NCBI GenBank assembly: GCA_043228905.1
Contig: JBHGNT010000009.1
Location: forward strand, 13,702,001 to 13,766,000
Origin: Azolla caroliniana
Taxonomy: Eukaryota > Polypodiophyta
Direction of reading: 5' to 3'
Length of the DNA: 64,000 nt
The stretch's first letter is position 1. Each line of letters opens with the position of its first letter. Position numbers and translations under genes: made by a program. Below the pieces are notes generated by a model that did not search any database, was not told the DNA's origin, and saw nothing but the letters and a program-made list of their open reading frames with translations. This document shows positions 12,186 through 22,924 of this stretch, piece after piece.

Positions 12186-15100
12186 ATGGCTTCCTCCTCT
12201 CGTAATTCCGCACATCACACATCTCCCAACCATCGTAATTTTTCGACACATCCCACATCTCCCACCCGTCAAGGTCATCCAATTTCTCCTACGCGAGATG
12301 AGGATGACCGACCAATATCTCCGGTCCGTGACGAAGATATTAACGACGATATTGAATTTGTCATGAGAGATGATTTTTGTAAAACGCAAGATGATATTGT
12401 CAAGTCAATGACAATGGTCACAACTGCGTTCTCCTCCAAACTTGAAGGGCTTCTTGATGCCAATAGGCATCAGTTTGAAAACCTTCAACAACAAATTTTG
12501 GAGCTAAAGGCACACGCTTCCACATCAAGCAATACGAAGAAGCCTTCATTTACTCCTCAACAGTTCTCGGGAAAGGATAAGCAACGCAACCACGAGTTTG
12601 TGAGTAGTTGGATAAACTGATGGAATGCTCACTTTTGCCTCGAGAATATTCAGAATGACTCTGAAAAGATCGATATGGCGGTTCGTGAGATGATCGGTGC
12701 CGCAAACTCATGGTGGTAGCGGTTGGATAGAAAACTGGGAACGTGGGAGGCATTTGAAAAGACTCTCAAGATGGAATTTGTCCGTCCCAAGACAACTTCT
12801 CAAGTGATACAAGATATGTGTCACTTTTCTGATAAGGGTAGGACTATTGACCAATTCAATAAGTATTTCCACGACATGATAACAAAGCATGGACTTTTGT
12901 CGGCATCTAATGAGGAAATACTGATAGGATTATATATTAATAGTTTCCATAATAAAGATTTTCATTATGAGATCCACACTCATCAACCCAAGACCTTGGG
13001 AGAAGTGATGGAATGTGCCCGCATTCTGTTTGACACAAAATCTCGTTACCAACCAAAAGAGTTGGAAGGAGAAAGCGGTAAATGTAGATACCAACCTTCT
13101 CCGATAGGTCAAGGTGACAATGCGAAAAGGCAGGTAATAATTTGCAACTTTTGTAAGAAGCCTGGGCATAAAGCCAACGAGTGTAGGCAGAGAAAGGAGA
13201 GCGGTAACTCCAACAATCCACAAAGAAAGCCATCAACTTCCAATAATCCAAGTATGTTCTTGAATTATTTGAAACTTAAAACTTATGGGACTATCCACAA
13301 TCATAGTGTAACTATACTATTTGACTGTGGTAGCACTCATAATTTTCTTGACTCTAATATGGTGCAGATGTTAGGAATAAAAACAACCAAAAGTGACCAC
13401 GACTACAAAGTCCTTATTGCGGGAGGCCATGTTCAAAGGCATTCATTAATTGCACATGGTGTACCCCTAGTAATAAATAACTACATTGAAAAGTTGACTT
13501 TTCATGTAATGCATTTGCGAACAGTAGATGTAGTTTGTGGTTACATATGGTTTTATAATAGACATAGTCTTTATATCGATTGGCCAAATCATACTATTTC
13601 TTTTGAAGGAAATAACAACCAACAAGTTTTTATTCATGGGATTGCGATAAACAATTTAATGTCTGTTAATCATCTTCATGCTTATGATCGAAACGTTGAT
13701 GCACAATTTTATGCATGTATATTAGAGCCCAATGATCCTCTGTATCAATTTATAGATAAGAGTTCATTTGATGATTTTGAGAAAGATGCTCTACGTGACA
13801 TCTTGTCGAATTTTAAGGAGATATTCCTGGATAAATTACCTCAAGGACTACCTCCTTCTCGGTCTATAGATCATAAGATAAACTTGGTTCCAGGAGCTAA
13901 ACCTGTGAGCATACCCCCATATCGGTTGAGTCGAACCGAAGAGGATGAAATTGCTCGACAAATCAAGGAGTACTTGAGGATGAGACACATCCGGTACAGT
14001 AAATCGCCATGGGGAGCTCCTGTCATCTTAGCCAAGAAGAAGGATGGAACTTGGCGAATGTGTGTGAATTACAAAGGTTTGAATAAACTCACCATTCGCA
14101 ATTCCTACCCTTTTTCTCGTTCTAATGACTTGATAGATAGACTCCAAAGTGCAAGATATTTTACTAAGATAGACTTGTGCACTGGCTATCATCAGATTAG
14201 GGTTTCGGAAGAAGATGTTTCCAAAACAGCTTTCCGAACCCGTTATGGTCATTATGAGTTTCGGGTTCTACCATTTGGGTTGACGGATGCTCCAACCACA
14301 TTCCAACAATTGATGAATGATATATTTAGAGATCAGCTTGGTGATTTCGTGGTTGTATTCCTTGATGACATCATGGTATATAGTAATACATTTGACGATC
14401 ATGTGAGTCATGTCCGAATAGTTTTGGACAAGCTTTGTGAATACAAGCTATTTGCCAAAGTATCTAAATGTGATTTCTTTCAAAAGGAAATCACGTATCT
14501 TGGACCCCACATATCTAGGTCGGGTGTATCTATCGATATATCAAAGATTGAAGTGGTATTAAATTGGCCACAACCTTCAAATGTTAAGGAATTATGATCT
14601 TTCTTAGGATTTGTTGGATTTCTAAGAAGATCTCTTCAAAACTATTCATCCTACACTGTACCATTTACGGACCTGTTCAAGGGTATTACAAGAAAGTCCA
14701 CTAAACCTATTGAGTGGAATGCCTCTCTTGAAGAAACCTTCAATAAGTTGAAGTCGTTAATTGTGAATGCACCTACTTTAGCTATACCTGATCCTAATCA
14801 AACAGTTGAAGTTGAGACGGATGCAAGTGATTATGCTATTGGGGCTGCATTATTTCAAATTGGGAGACCGATTGCTTTTGAAAGCAAAAAATTGGATTTG
14901 GCCCAAAGAAATTACTCGGTTCAAGAAAAAGAATTATTTGCTTTCATTTACGCCTTAAAGAAATGGCGACATTATTTGTATGGTAGTAAATTTACTATTT
15001 TAACGGATCACAAATCCTTGCAATACTTCCTTTCTCAAAAGAATTTTGAGGGTCGAAAGGCAAGATGGGCGGAGTTGATGCAAGACTTTGATTTTGAAAT

Positions 15101-15209
15101 TAGATATCGAAAAGGGGCTTTGAATTCCGTTGCAGATACCCTGAGTCGTATTCCAGAAATTAATGCCCTAAGTTTCGTGGAATTTAACGACTTATTTGAT
15201 TTTATCTAG
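12186..15209 (+). pseudogene. GypE gag-protease-RT-RNase H
   Basis: One frame with in-frame stops at 12618 (TGA), 12717 (TAG) and 14595 (TGA), ending at 15207 (TAG). Gag lies at 12186-13200 with a zinc knuckle CNFCKKPGHKANEC near 13141. The protease active site is DCGSTHNF (near 13324). Reverse transcriptase has WRMCVNYKGLNKLT and the catalytic FLDDI near 14360. RNase H has ETDASDYAIGAALF near 14815 and ends with RKGALNSVADTLSRIPE. These enzymes copy the element RNA into DNA in the particle. At least two stops look like C-to-T changes (an Arg codon to TGA at 14595, a Gln codon to TAG at 12717). Confidence 0.9.
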
Positions 15210-15235
15210 GGTAAACAAAAATACCTTGATGACAG

Positions 15236-15718
15236 AACATTTTCGAAGTTTTGGAAGAGAGTTGAAACAGGTATTGACGTCGATTATGGAACCACATCTA
15301 CCCCGAAGAACCTTTACTATGTTGCGAATGGGTTATTGTACCGCAATAGTAAGGTTTGCATACCACATGTAAAGGGCATCAAGAATAAAATTCTATAACA
15401 TTTTCGAAGTTTTGGAGGAGAGTTGAAACAGGTATTGACGTCGATTATGGAACCACATCTACCCCGAAGAACCTTTACTATGTTGCGAATGGGTTATTGT
15501 ACCGCAATAGTAAGGTTTGCATACCACATGTAAAGGACATCAAGAATAAAATTCTATAACATTTTCGAAGTTTTGGAAGAGAGCTGAAATAGGTATTGAC
15601 GTCGATTATGGAACCACATCTACCCCGAAGAACCTTTACTATGTTGCGAATGGGTTATTGTACCGCAATAGTAAGGTTTGCATACCACATGTAAAGGACA
15701 TCAAGAATAAAATTCTAT
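15236..15718 (+). repeat. 161-bp segment triplicated inside GypE pol
   Basis: Copies begin AACATTTTCGAAG at 15236, 15397 and 15558 and end near ATTCTATA. They differ at only a few bases. The unit corresponds to the linker between RNase H and the integrase zinc finger (VCIPHVK). Because 161 is not a multiple of 3, each extra copy shifts the frame. Confidence 0.93.
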
Positions 15719-16233
15719 ATGAATGTCATGATGCCCCTTTTGCTGGACATCTAGGTGTGCAAAGAACATTAGCTTTGATTAAAGCTAGGTTTTTCTGGCC
15801 AAAAATGAAACTTGAGGCAGAGTCCTATGTTATTCGTTGTCCACATTGTTAGGTCATTAAGACTGAGCGACAGAAAAAAGCTGGCTTATTGCAACCTCTC
15901 GATATTCCAGCTGAAAAGTGGCAAAGTATATCCATGGATTTCATAGTTGGATTCCCTAGTTCCATGGAGGGAAATAATGCCATTTGGGTGGTTCTTGATC
16001 GGCTTAGCAAGATGGCAAGATTCATTCTAACGAAATCCACAATTGCCGCAAAGCAATTGGCTATTAAATTTATTAAACATCTTTATAGCTTATATGGTCT
16101 ACCGATGGAGATTGTAAGTGATCGAGACTCCAAGGTTAAGTGGAAGGATAGATTGGAAGAAGACTACACATGGGAAACTGAAGAGACATTACGCAAATTT
16201 TTTCCTAACTTCCCATTGCAAGAGTGCAATTAA
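15640..16233 (+). pseudogene. GypE integrase, internally deleted
   Basis: The HHCC zinc finger is visible (HLGVQRTLALIKARFFWPKM, then CPHC), followed by an in-frame TAG at 15850 and the start of the catalytic core (SMDFIVGFP, VSDRDS). The core then jumps near 16135 to WKDRLEEDYTWETEE and FPNFPLQ, which resembles the chromodomain end of plant chromovirus integrase. The third catalytic acidic residue and the region between are missing, so this integrase cannot work. Confidence 0.85.
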
Positions 16234-16250
16234 ACGGACGGGGGGAAGTA

Positions 16251-16644
16251 TGTAATGTTCATTGGTTTAGACGTGCTTATTAGGGGGCTATCATACTGTA
16301 ATATCTGAGTCGTCGGCTTTATTGGACTGACCTAATGTGTGTCATAGGGTACCCCGCACATGATTGGTCAGGTAGATGTCATTACATGGCCTAGGTCCTA
16401 TAAATAGAGGAGACTCTCCTTGGTTAAGGGAGGCCCCATGAGTGGTTCAGACGAAGCTCTCTTTTATGTGGACTAGTCATCTACCAGGGTCCTGACGTGG
16501 AGATCCTGGCTGGTATGGAACAGATCGGGATTCCTCGTCTGCGCTGTCGACTCTGGCGCGGGGGCGGATGGGTGGTAACGCGTATTTTCAATATGATTGT
16601 GTCATTTATATCTTTATTTTAGGATTAATGATTTGGTTATTACA
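16251..16644 (+). repeat. GypE 3' LTR
   Basis: 394 bp, preceded by the purine tract GGACGGGGGGAAGTA and followed by the target duplication ACCAC. It has the same TATA-like CTATAAATAGAGG. Confidence 0.93.
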
Positions 16645-17004
16645 ACCACAATCTGATTCTGCTTCTGATTCTGGATGTGATGATGATGGGAGGCATCTTG
16701 ATGAACAGGCGCGACCATGAAATCTCCATGGTCGTGAAGGATCTTGAGGTGAGGTGCGTGGGGAGATGGAGATGGAGATGGCGATGAAAATGGTGATGGC
16801 AGAGGAGGGGTGCGACCGGTGAGGAACTGGATAGTGCGCATGAAGTCAGAGAGGGGGATTTTCAAATCTCAGGCTCGCAAGTGTGGATGATTCGACGCGG
16901 CGGTGTAGGGCAAATTTTTTTTTTTTTGGGGGGGGGGAAGGGGGTGTGGTTTAACTATTTAGGGGGGGCAATTAGCCAAAATGGGGGAGCGAATAGTGCT
17001 TTCC

Positions 17005-17389
17005 TTTTTTTTTTGTGAAATAAATTTATTTAAATAAATAAATAAATATTTTATATTTATTTTGCAAAACGAATGGTTTTCTAATATTCTTGGGGCCATT
17101 TCGTATTCTCGAATATTGCGCATGGAGAATATCACAAATATCACGCATGTGTCAATGTATGTATAAAAGTATATATCCAACAACCACCCTTGAGATTATA
17201 TGGAGTTTCTCCTCATTTTGATTGTTCCTCGATTTCTATTTATTCACTCTCCTCTCACTCTCCTTAATCTTAGTATTACTACATTAGTATTAGAAAACAC
17301 CATAAGGCTAAACATACAAGATATACCACTGATCCCCTATGTTTTTCTAAATTCTAACCATCGGCGTAAATAAATACTTTGGTGTTGAT
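17005..17389. other. Spacer, no supported gene
   Basis: AT-rich, with TAAA-type runs near 17020-17050. It lies between the inverted-repeat element and the LINE tail. No open frame or repeat end is evident. Confidence 0.4.
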
Positions 17390-17707
17390 TAGAACCATTC
17401 CACCTTATCAAAACGCCGTCTATAGAATAGACATATGTCCCAAATGGCATGAAACTCTAAACGCTTAAGCTCCGCTTGATGTGTATTACCTTTTATACTA
17501 TCCAAAATTTGAGATTATGCACAATCTCTATCCAAATTCCTGAAATGATTTGGGCAGGTCTTTCAGTCACATTTTGAAATACCTACTTCGCTTTATACCC
17601 CATAACCAATTCCAAAATTGTTTGAAATGTTGTGGTTGGTTCTTTCCATGATCTAGCACCTAATATTTTCCTACCAATCTTCATAGAATACTGAAAGAAC
17701 GACACAT
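17390..17707 (-). pseudogene. LINE, C-terminal tail fragment
   Basis: On the minus strand from 17704 leftward the frame reads QYSMKIGRKILGARSW and later TFQTILELVMGYK. It continues, in frame, the LINE protein that breaks off at 26331 on the other side of GypA. This is the region after the reverse transcriptase, often with a zf-RVT-like fold. The left limit is uncertain because stops accumulate. Confidence 0.6.
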
Positions 17708-18597
17708 TATCGTGCCTTACGGCTCCGGATCGTTGCGTGAGTCGGGTGGGAACCACTGGGGTTTTGGACTAGGAGGAAAGAAAATTCTAAGGCAATTAAG
17801 AATATGAAATATATTGTAAGAAAGAAACATATGAAAAACTCGTGAATCCCACGAGTATAGTGTATTAGTGAGTTCTCAAATTAAGAGAGAAAAATAGTTA
17901 GCAAACTCGTGGATCCCACGATTATATTAATCAAACCTTGTAAAATAATCAACAAACTCTATACATCTTTCTCTCTTCCTTATATAGTGTTGGAAGAGTC
18001 TAAATTTATCACATGCAAGCATCATGCTTTTTCTATCTTTAGTTTTCATGCACACTTCATGTGCATGATTAACTTTCTATCTCATCTTTTCTTTTAACTC
18101 GAGTGTCTATGCATGAATAACTTTTTGTACCATGCATGTCTAGAAATTTTACATGGGATAAAGTTTAGTATAACTTTAAAATTCATAATACGCTAGTATA
18201 ATGATAAGGCTTAACATTATTAACATGGAGGTGCAATGTTCGATTCTTGCCCTATGCATGTATTATATAATTTTATACTTTCTTCTATTTACAAATATGT
18301 CTCTTCATCTGGCGAGAGACTCACATCGGCCTTCTTCATCCGGCTCTTGCTGGTTCTGCTTCATCCGGTTCTCGCCGGTTTTCTTTATCCGGTTCTTACC
18401 GGATCCTTCTTACTGGTCCTCTTCGTCCATTTCTCACTGACTCTCACCGGCCTTCTTCATCTGGCTCTTGCCTAGTACTGCTTATCGGTTTCGGTCCTCA
18501 CCGGTTCTTCCTTCCGGTTCTCACTGGGTACTCCATATCCTATCCGGAGAAACCAGAAATGTAATTTTTCACGTAGTGTGCGAATTACACTACGACA
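17708..18597 (-). repeat. GypA 3' LTR
   Basis: 890 bp. On the minus strand it starts TGTCGTAGTGTAATTCGC and ends GTAAGGCACGATA (the other copy ends GACA). A purine tract precedes it on the minus strand (GGAGGGGGCGAG). It contains a TATA-like CACTATATAAGG on the minus strand, a CCGG-rich repeat block (18330-18540), the palindromes CTCGTGAATCCCACGAG (17839-17855) and CTCGTGGATCCCACGAT (17906-17922), and a tRNA-like module at 18194-18249. Confidence 0.93.
18194..18249 (+). other. tRNA-like A/B-box module in GypA LTR
   Basis: TAGTATAATGATAAGG resembles an A box; TGTTCGATTCTT, 43 bases downstream, resembles a B box, matching the internal spacing of a tRNA gene. The acceptor stem is not convincing, so this is not called a tRNA. 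It lies antisense to the element. The same module recurs at 25927-25980 in the other LTR. Confidence 0.55.
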
Positions 18598-18653
18598 CTC
18601 GCCCCCTCCGAACCCGCACATCCTTTGGTATGTGCCGAAATCCCCGATGCTTG

Positions 18654-19970
18654 CTATTCACCTTCATCCGAAGCTTCCTCCAATTCTCCCCTTAAGTCGA
18701 CTATAAGTTGTAATCCACTTTCCTCGCTTTCCGCACCACCGCGATCTTCGTCCGATTGCTCCTTCTTGTCGGTCTTGTCTAGGATCACATAGGGTTCTTC
18801 TTCAGTCCACTTCTTGAAAATCTTCACCCGTTTCCCAGCTATAGGCACTCGTAGCGTCGTTCCATCCAACTCGCATTGTCGGTAAGTTCCGTTATCGAAA
18901 ACTGTCCGAACCTCATATGGCCCGAACCACCTTTTCGCGAACTTCCGCATCGTTGTATGTTGATGATCCAAACTACTGTCATAGACAATCACCCAATCTC
19001 CTTCTTCAATTTTCCGCGGTCGTAGTTGGTGCTTTGTGTCGAACCGGCTTTTATTTCGGAATCGCGCTTCTTGTTTCGGCGTATTGCTTCCGCTATGTCT
19101 TCCGGTCTTCCCTCCAGTTGTCGTAACCGGACCGCTAGTAGTTCTTCCCGGCTCATCTCTTCCTTCCACGGTAGCAATGTCCATGTCGCGATTGCGGTTT
19201 CCGTTGGCATTACCAGTGCTTGTCCGGTCATAAGTTCTGCCGGCATGTAACCGGTTACGGAGCTATGCGTCGTCCGATCCGCCCATAGTGCATACGGAAG
19301 CATCTGCGGCCAATCCTTCACCCTTCCATCGCATGCCTTCGCAAGTGCTTTGACAATTGGACTATGTCCTCGTTCGATCTTCCCGTTGGCTTCCAGATTG
19401 TATGCCGTTGTTAGTGTTAACCGAACTCCATGTTTAGTGAAGAATTCCTTAGCTTTATTAGAGTCAAGTTCTCCCCAATCCGCAATCACTTGTCCTACGC
19501 ACTCGTACGTGCAAAACACTTATTCCAAAAGGAATTGACATACCGCAGAACACGTTTTTCTTCGTAGCGCCTGACCTTCTACTTGATTTGTGAGATCTTC
19601 CCGAGCTAGCACCAAGTACTTCTTTTGTCCGATCCCAGTTGGCATGGCTACAATGTCGACCATCCATTTGAAGTTGATTGTCAGTGAGAATGTCAGATGT
19701 AACTCATCTCAGTGTCGAACTTCGGAGTAGATTTGACACTTGTCGCAGCTTTCCGTGAACTCCGCGACATCTTTGTACATATTCTTCCACCAATATCTTT
19801 GCTTGATCTTCCCAAATGTTGCCCATGTTCCCTGATGTCTAGCCCAATCAGATTCGTGAAATTCGGACATTATCCGGTTTCGTTGCTCTTTCGTCCCGAC
19901 TACTCGAAGTGGTATGCCATCCAGTCTTTTCGGCTCCCCCCATAGTAATCCGTTTTTCAAGAAGAACTTT
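18654..19970 (-). pseudogene. GypA integrase
   Basis: Minus strand, three frames. 19960-19709 holds the zinc finger (HESDWARHQGTW, CDKCQIY). 19519-18989 holds the core and a conserved ANGKIERGHSPIVKAL stretch with the third catalytic Glu (IERGH). 19184-18654 holds the C-terminal part with GDWVIVYDSSL, KRWFGPYEV and GTTLRVPIAGKRVK, then an acidic tail. The KRWFGPYEV and VPIAGKRVK pattern is what I associate with fungal-type gypsy integrases. Frame changes and stops between pieces make it non-functional. Confidence 0.85.
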
Positions 19971-19982
19971 CGGACTTGCCGC

Positions 19983-21167
19983 TGTCGTAGTGTATTTCGT
20001 ACACTATGTGAAAAACTACATTTTTGGTCTCTCCGGATAGGACATGGAGTACCCGGTGAGAACCGGAAGGAGGACCTGGTAAGGATCGAAACCAGTAAGG
20101 AGACTCGGCAAGAGCCGGATGAAGAAGGCCAGTGAGAGTCGGTGAGAAACGGACGAAGAGGACCGGTAAGGAGGACCCGGTAAGAACCGGATAAAGAAAA
20201 CCGGCGAGAACCAGATGAAGTAGAACCGGCAAGAGCCGGATGAAGAAGGTCGGTGAGAGCCTCTCACCGGATGAAGAGATATATTTGTAAATAGAAGAAA
20301 CTATAAAAATATATATTACGTGCATAGGGCAAGATTCGAACCTTGCACCTCCATGTTAATAATGTTAAGCCTTACCACTATACTAGCATATTATGAATTT
20401 TAAAGGTATACTAAACTTTATCCCATGTAAATATTCTAGATATGCATGGTACAAAAAGTTACTCATACATACACACTCGAGTTAAAAGAAAAAGATGAGA
20501 TTGAAAGCTAATCATGCACATGCAGTGTGCATGAAAACTAAAGTTAGAAAAAGCATGTTAGATAAAGCATATTGTCTATAGTTAGAGAAAAAGCATGGAT
20601 TGTGAAGACTCTCTCATCACTATATAAGGATGAGGAGCACAATGTAATAGGTGTGAAATATTTGGGGAATTGGATATATTTCCTAAAACACCAATTAATA
20701 TAATATATTCGGAGGGATTCATGAAGTTGTGATCAAAATTGTCTCTTACTATCTAAATATTGATTAAATACACTAAACTCGTGGGATTCACGAGATTCAT
20801 AACTTACCTTTCTTTCTACCTATTGATTATTAACATGGAGGTGCAAGGTTTGAATCTTGCCCTATGCACGTAATATATATATTTATAGTTTCTTCTATTT
20901 ACAAATATATCTCTTCATCCGGCTCTTGCCGGATCTGCTTCATCCGGTTCTCGCCGGTTTTCTTTATCCGGTTCTTACCGGGTCCTCCTTACCGGTCCTC
21001 TTCGTCCGTTTCTCACCGACTCTCACCGGCCTTCTTCATCCGGCTCTTGCCGGGTCTCCTTACTGGTTTCGATCCTTACCGGTTCCTCCTTCCGGTTCTC
21101 ACCGGGTACTCCATGTCCTATCCGGAGAGACCAAAAATGTAGTTTTTCACGTAGTGTACGAAATACA
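19983..21167. repeat. Head-to-head GypA-family LTR pieces forming a large inverted repeat
   Basis: From 19983 (TGTCGTAGTGTATTTCGTAC) a GypA-like LTR runs in plus orientation to about 20825. At about 20829 (ATTAACATGGAGGTGCAAGG) the first ~340 bp of the same LTR returns in reverse orientation, ending at 21167 just short of the LTR terminus. The arms 19983-20360 and 20829-21167 are nearly complementary apart from an extra ~30 bp in the left arm. The structure sits exactly where the reverse transcriptase and RNase H of GypA should be. Confidence 0.88.
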
Positions 21168-21578
21168 GTTTCACTTTCTTCTCCACGGTCTTGTATTTCG
21201 CACTTACCATTGCTTCGTCTTTGCGGAGCACATCCGGCCCCATTTTCACAATGATCTCGTACATCTCGACTGACTCCATCGGAATTACCCGGTTTCCCTG
21301 GCTTGTATCTTCCTCGAGCTCTTCAAGCCGTTGTAGTGTGCTCCCATAGAACACCTCTTCGACTATTCCCACGATTTCTTCGTCTTCTTTTATTATTGAT
21401 GCCGACCGTAACTTATCCTCCACTTTTCGGTATTCTTTCTTTATTCCTCTAGTTACGGCCGTGTCTGTGGATGCCCCATCTGGACCGATTCGTACTTGTT
21501 TTCCACCGAGAGGTTTCTTCCTATGTGGGGTATCAGGGCTTCTCGGACTATCACTTCCCCACTCCGCAACAGTCCGCT
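21168..21578 (-). pseudogene. GypA segment between protease and RT
   Basis: Minus-strand frame 21423 to about 21168 reads SASIIKEDEEIVGIVEEVFY, then QRLEELEED and KYKTVEKKVK. In gypsy elements of this style an acidic linker precedes the reverse transcriptase. It is cut off at 21168 by the inverted LTR structure. Confidence 0.6.
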
Positions 21579-22916
21579 CTAAAAATCCATTCTTGTTTGG
21601 GACAAGAGCTCTCTCTTGTTCCTTTCATGATTTGCCGGCACGGTTAGGAATTGGACGGATATCCCTCTGTTTTGGCTCCGAATTCGTGCAAAAGCCGCAC
21701 CGCTATCGAGCACCTTCGTCTCCATCCGTGATGCCATGATAAAAGGTTGCCCGAGGATGACGGATTGTGAGACCTCATTTTGTACGAAGAAATTTTGGTC
21801 GATCTCGACATCCCCGATCTTCACCGTCACATCCGGACAAGCCGCAAATAGATCTTCTGTTGCTTTAGTGGCCGCCCGGATCTTCCACCCATGATTCGTG
21901 TTAATAGGCCACTTACCCTTCCGGTAGAATTCCTTGGACATCAAGTTGATCTCCGATCCGTGATCAATCAATGCTAGCACGGGTTCTTTGATGTTACCGA
22001 TTCGGACCGGAGTCTCTGTAGTTGCGCGTGCCCAGTGTGGCTTTGTGTAGTGAGAATTCGGTATTTCGTCCTCCAATTTGGTGTCATTCATTAGAACGGT
22101 ATTTGCATTCACCCTTGGAGCATTCTTCTCCGTACTTTGCCTTTCTCTCTTCACGAGATCCACAAGAAGATCATGGAACTCCTTCACTATTCCGAGTAAT
22201 TCTCGAAGCGAAAAATCTACCCGGCTATCGAGGATTCTCTCCTCGAACACCTTTTTCAAGTCCGTTTCTTGTTCGATGTCCGAGGCGAGCTTGAATGCTG
22301 GAATTATCTTTTCTTTTCCCTTAACTCTGGAGTTCCAGCTTTCTAGTGTCTTCGATGGACCGACCGCCTCATCCGTGCGCCGTCGCTTCTCATCTACATA
22401 CACTTCATGCAATTGGCATAAAGCAAACATACTATTCTTATCGACGGGGCACTCCCATCCCGTAGTTTCCCGGATGCCTTCCGCGGTGCTTCGGATCTCG
22501 TTAGAGTCAGTTTTCTCGGTGTTTTCTAGCACTTCCGGCCAAAAAGACACCTTTGCTCCTGATGACTCCCCGACACGTATTCCCGCGGTTGTCGCATAAT
22601 TGTTCTTTGCCGCTATTTCCTCCTCTAGGACCTTCTTCATGCCGCCTTTTCGGAAGTTCGGTCGGAGCGGCTTTCGAGAGTCCATCGAATGAATTAGATT
22701 TCCCTCGTAGTAGATAAGATCCTGTCGTAGCGCTTCCTTGTGCTTGTCGCAATCCCTCCGATCATGTTCGGTGCTATTGCACCATATGCATCGATGGTCC
22801 ATATACTTGGAACTTGTGGGACGGTCATCCAACTTCTTCACCATCGCGATTTTTAGATTCTCCATCTCCTTCAGCAACTGCTCCACCGTAGTTGCGTCGA
22901 TTCCCTTCTCGGCCAT
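21579..22916 (-). CDS. GypA gag C-terminal part with zinc knuckle and protease
   Basis: A 445-residue open frame. The N-terminal third is helical and has the knuckle CIWCNSTEHDRRDC near residue 46 (C-X2-C-X4-H-X4-C). The C-terminal third has a retropepsin-like segment: LALIDHGSEINLMSKEFY (active-site DHG in place of DSG), GKWPINTNHGW, NFFVQNEVSQSVILGQPF and METKVLDSG. It would package RNA and process the polyprotein. The frame is open but isolated from the rest of gag by a solo LTR and from pol by deletion, so it is part of a dead element. The protease style is reminiscent of fungal gypsy elements. Confidence 0.82.
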   Translation of the reverse strand: MAEKGIDATTVEQLLKEMENLKIAMVKKLDDRPTSSKYMDHRCIWCNSTEHDRRDCDKHKEALRQDLIYYEGNLIHSMDSRKPLRPNFRKGGMKKVLEEEIAAKNNYATTAGIRVGESSGAKVSFWPEVLENTEKTDSNEIRSTAEGIRETTGWECPVDKNSMFALCQLHEVYVDEKRRRTDEAVGPSKTLESWNSRVKGKEKIIPAFKLASDIEQETDLKKVFEERILDSRVDFSLRELLGIVKEFHDLLVDLVKRERQSTEKNAPRVNANTVLMNDTKLEDEIPNSHYTKPHWARATTETPVRIGNIKEPVLALIDHGSEINLMSKEFYRKGKWPINTNHGWKIRAATKATEDLFAACPDVTVKIGDVEIDQNFFVQNEVSQSVILGQPFIMASRMETKVLDSGAAFARIRSQNRGISVQFLTVPANHERNKRELLSQTRMDF

Positions 22917-22924
22917 AGCTTCCC

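Larger units (their letters stand above)
10750..16644 (+). mobile_element. GypE: Ty3/gypsy chromovirus
   Basis: Complete in outline: two 394-bp LTRs, primer site, gag-pol, polypurine tract and a perfect 5-bp target duplication ACCAC (10745-10749 and 16645-16649). By eye the LTRs differ at about a dozen positions plus two 1-bp indels. Coding capacity is lost through in-frame stops, a 161-bp triplication and an internal deletion in integrase. The leader from 11157 to 12185 has no long frame. Confidence 0.93.
10096..16865 (-). pseudogene. Unrecognised ORF disrupted by a chromovirus
   Basis: The 5' part lies at 16865-16645 and the 3' part at 10749-10096, both minus strand. Removing GypE and one copy of ACCAC joins them in frame into roughly 290 residues. 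The N-terminal part has DFMRTIQFLTGRT, a Ser/Pro run and a His-rich stretch. The C-terminal part is rich in Asn, Gln, Asp and Pro and ends in a Gly run encoded by the poly-C tract. The likely start is the ATG at about 16841, since the upstream frame is open but begins with TTG. I do not recognise a domain; the composition resembles a disordered regulatory protein. It sits wholly between the inverted repeats described for 10042-17004, so it may be a captured gene fragment instead of an ordinary host gene. Confidence 0.6.
10042..17004. mobile_element. Putative short TIR element carrying an ORF, split by GypE
   Basis: The left end (10042 inward) reads GGAATGCGTTATTTGCCCCC and continues through TTTGGCTAAACCAC to a C16A10 run ending at 10135. 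The reverse complement of the right end (17004 inward) reads GGAAAGCACTATTCGCTCCC, then TTTTGGCTAATTGCCCCC and AAACCAC to a C10A13 run ending near 16915. This is an imperfect inverted repeat of about 90-100 bp. Flanks are T-rich (TGTTTTTTT and TTTTTTTTT), compatible with a 9-bp duplication but of low complexity. Without GypE the element would be about 1.06 kb. The layout resembles a MULE-type element that has captured coding sequence. It encodes no transposase. Confidence 0.5.

Noticed and set aside
22078-22599. Long plus-strand frames opposite GypA gag/protease
   Set aside because: Shadow frames of the minus-strand coding region with no domain and no matching context.
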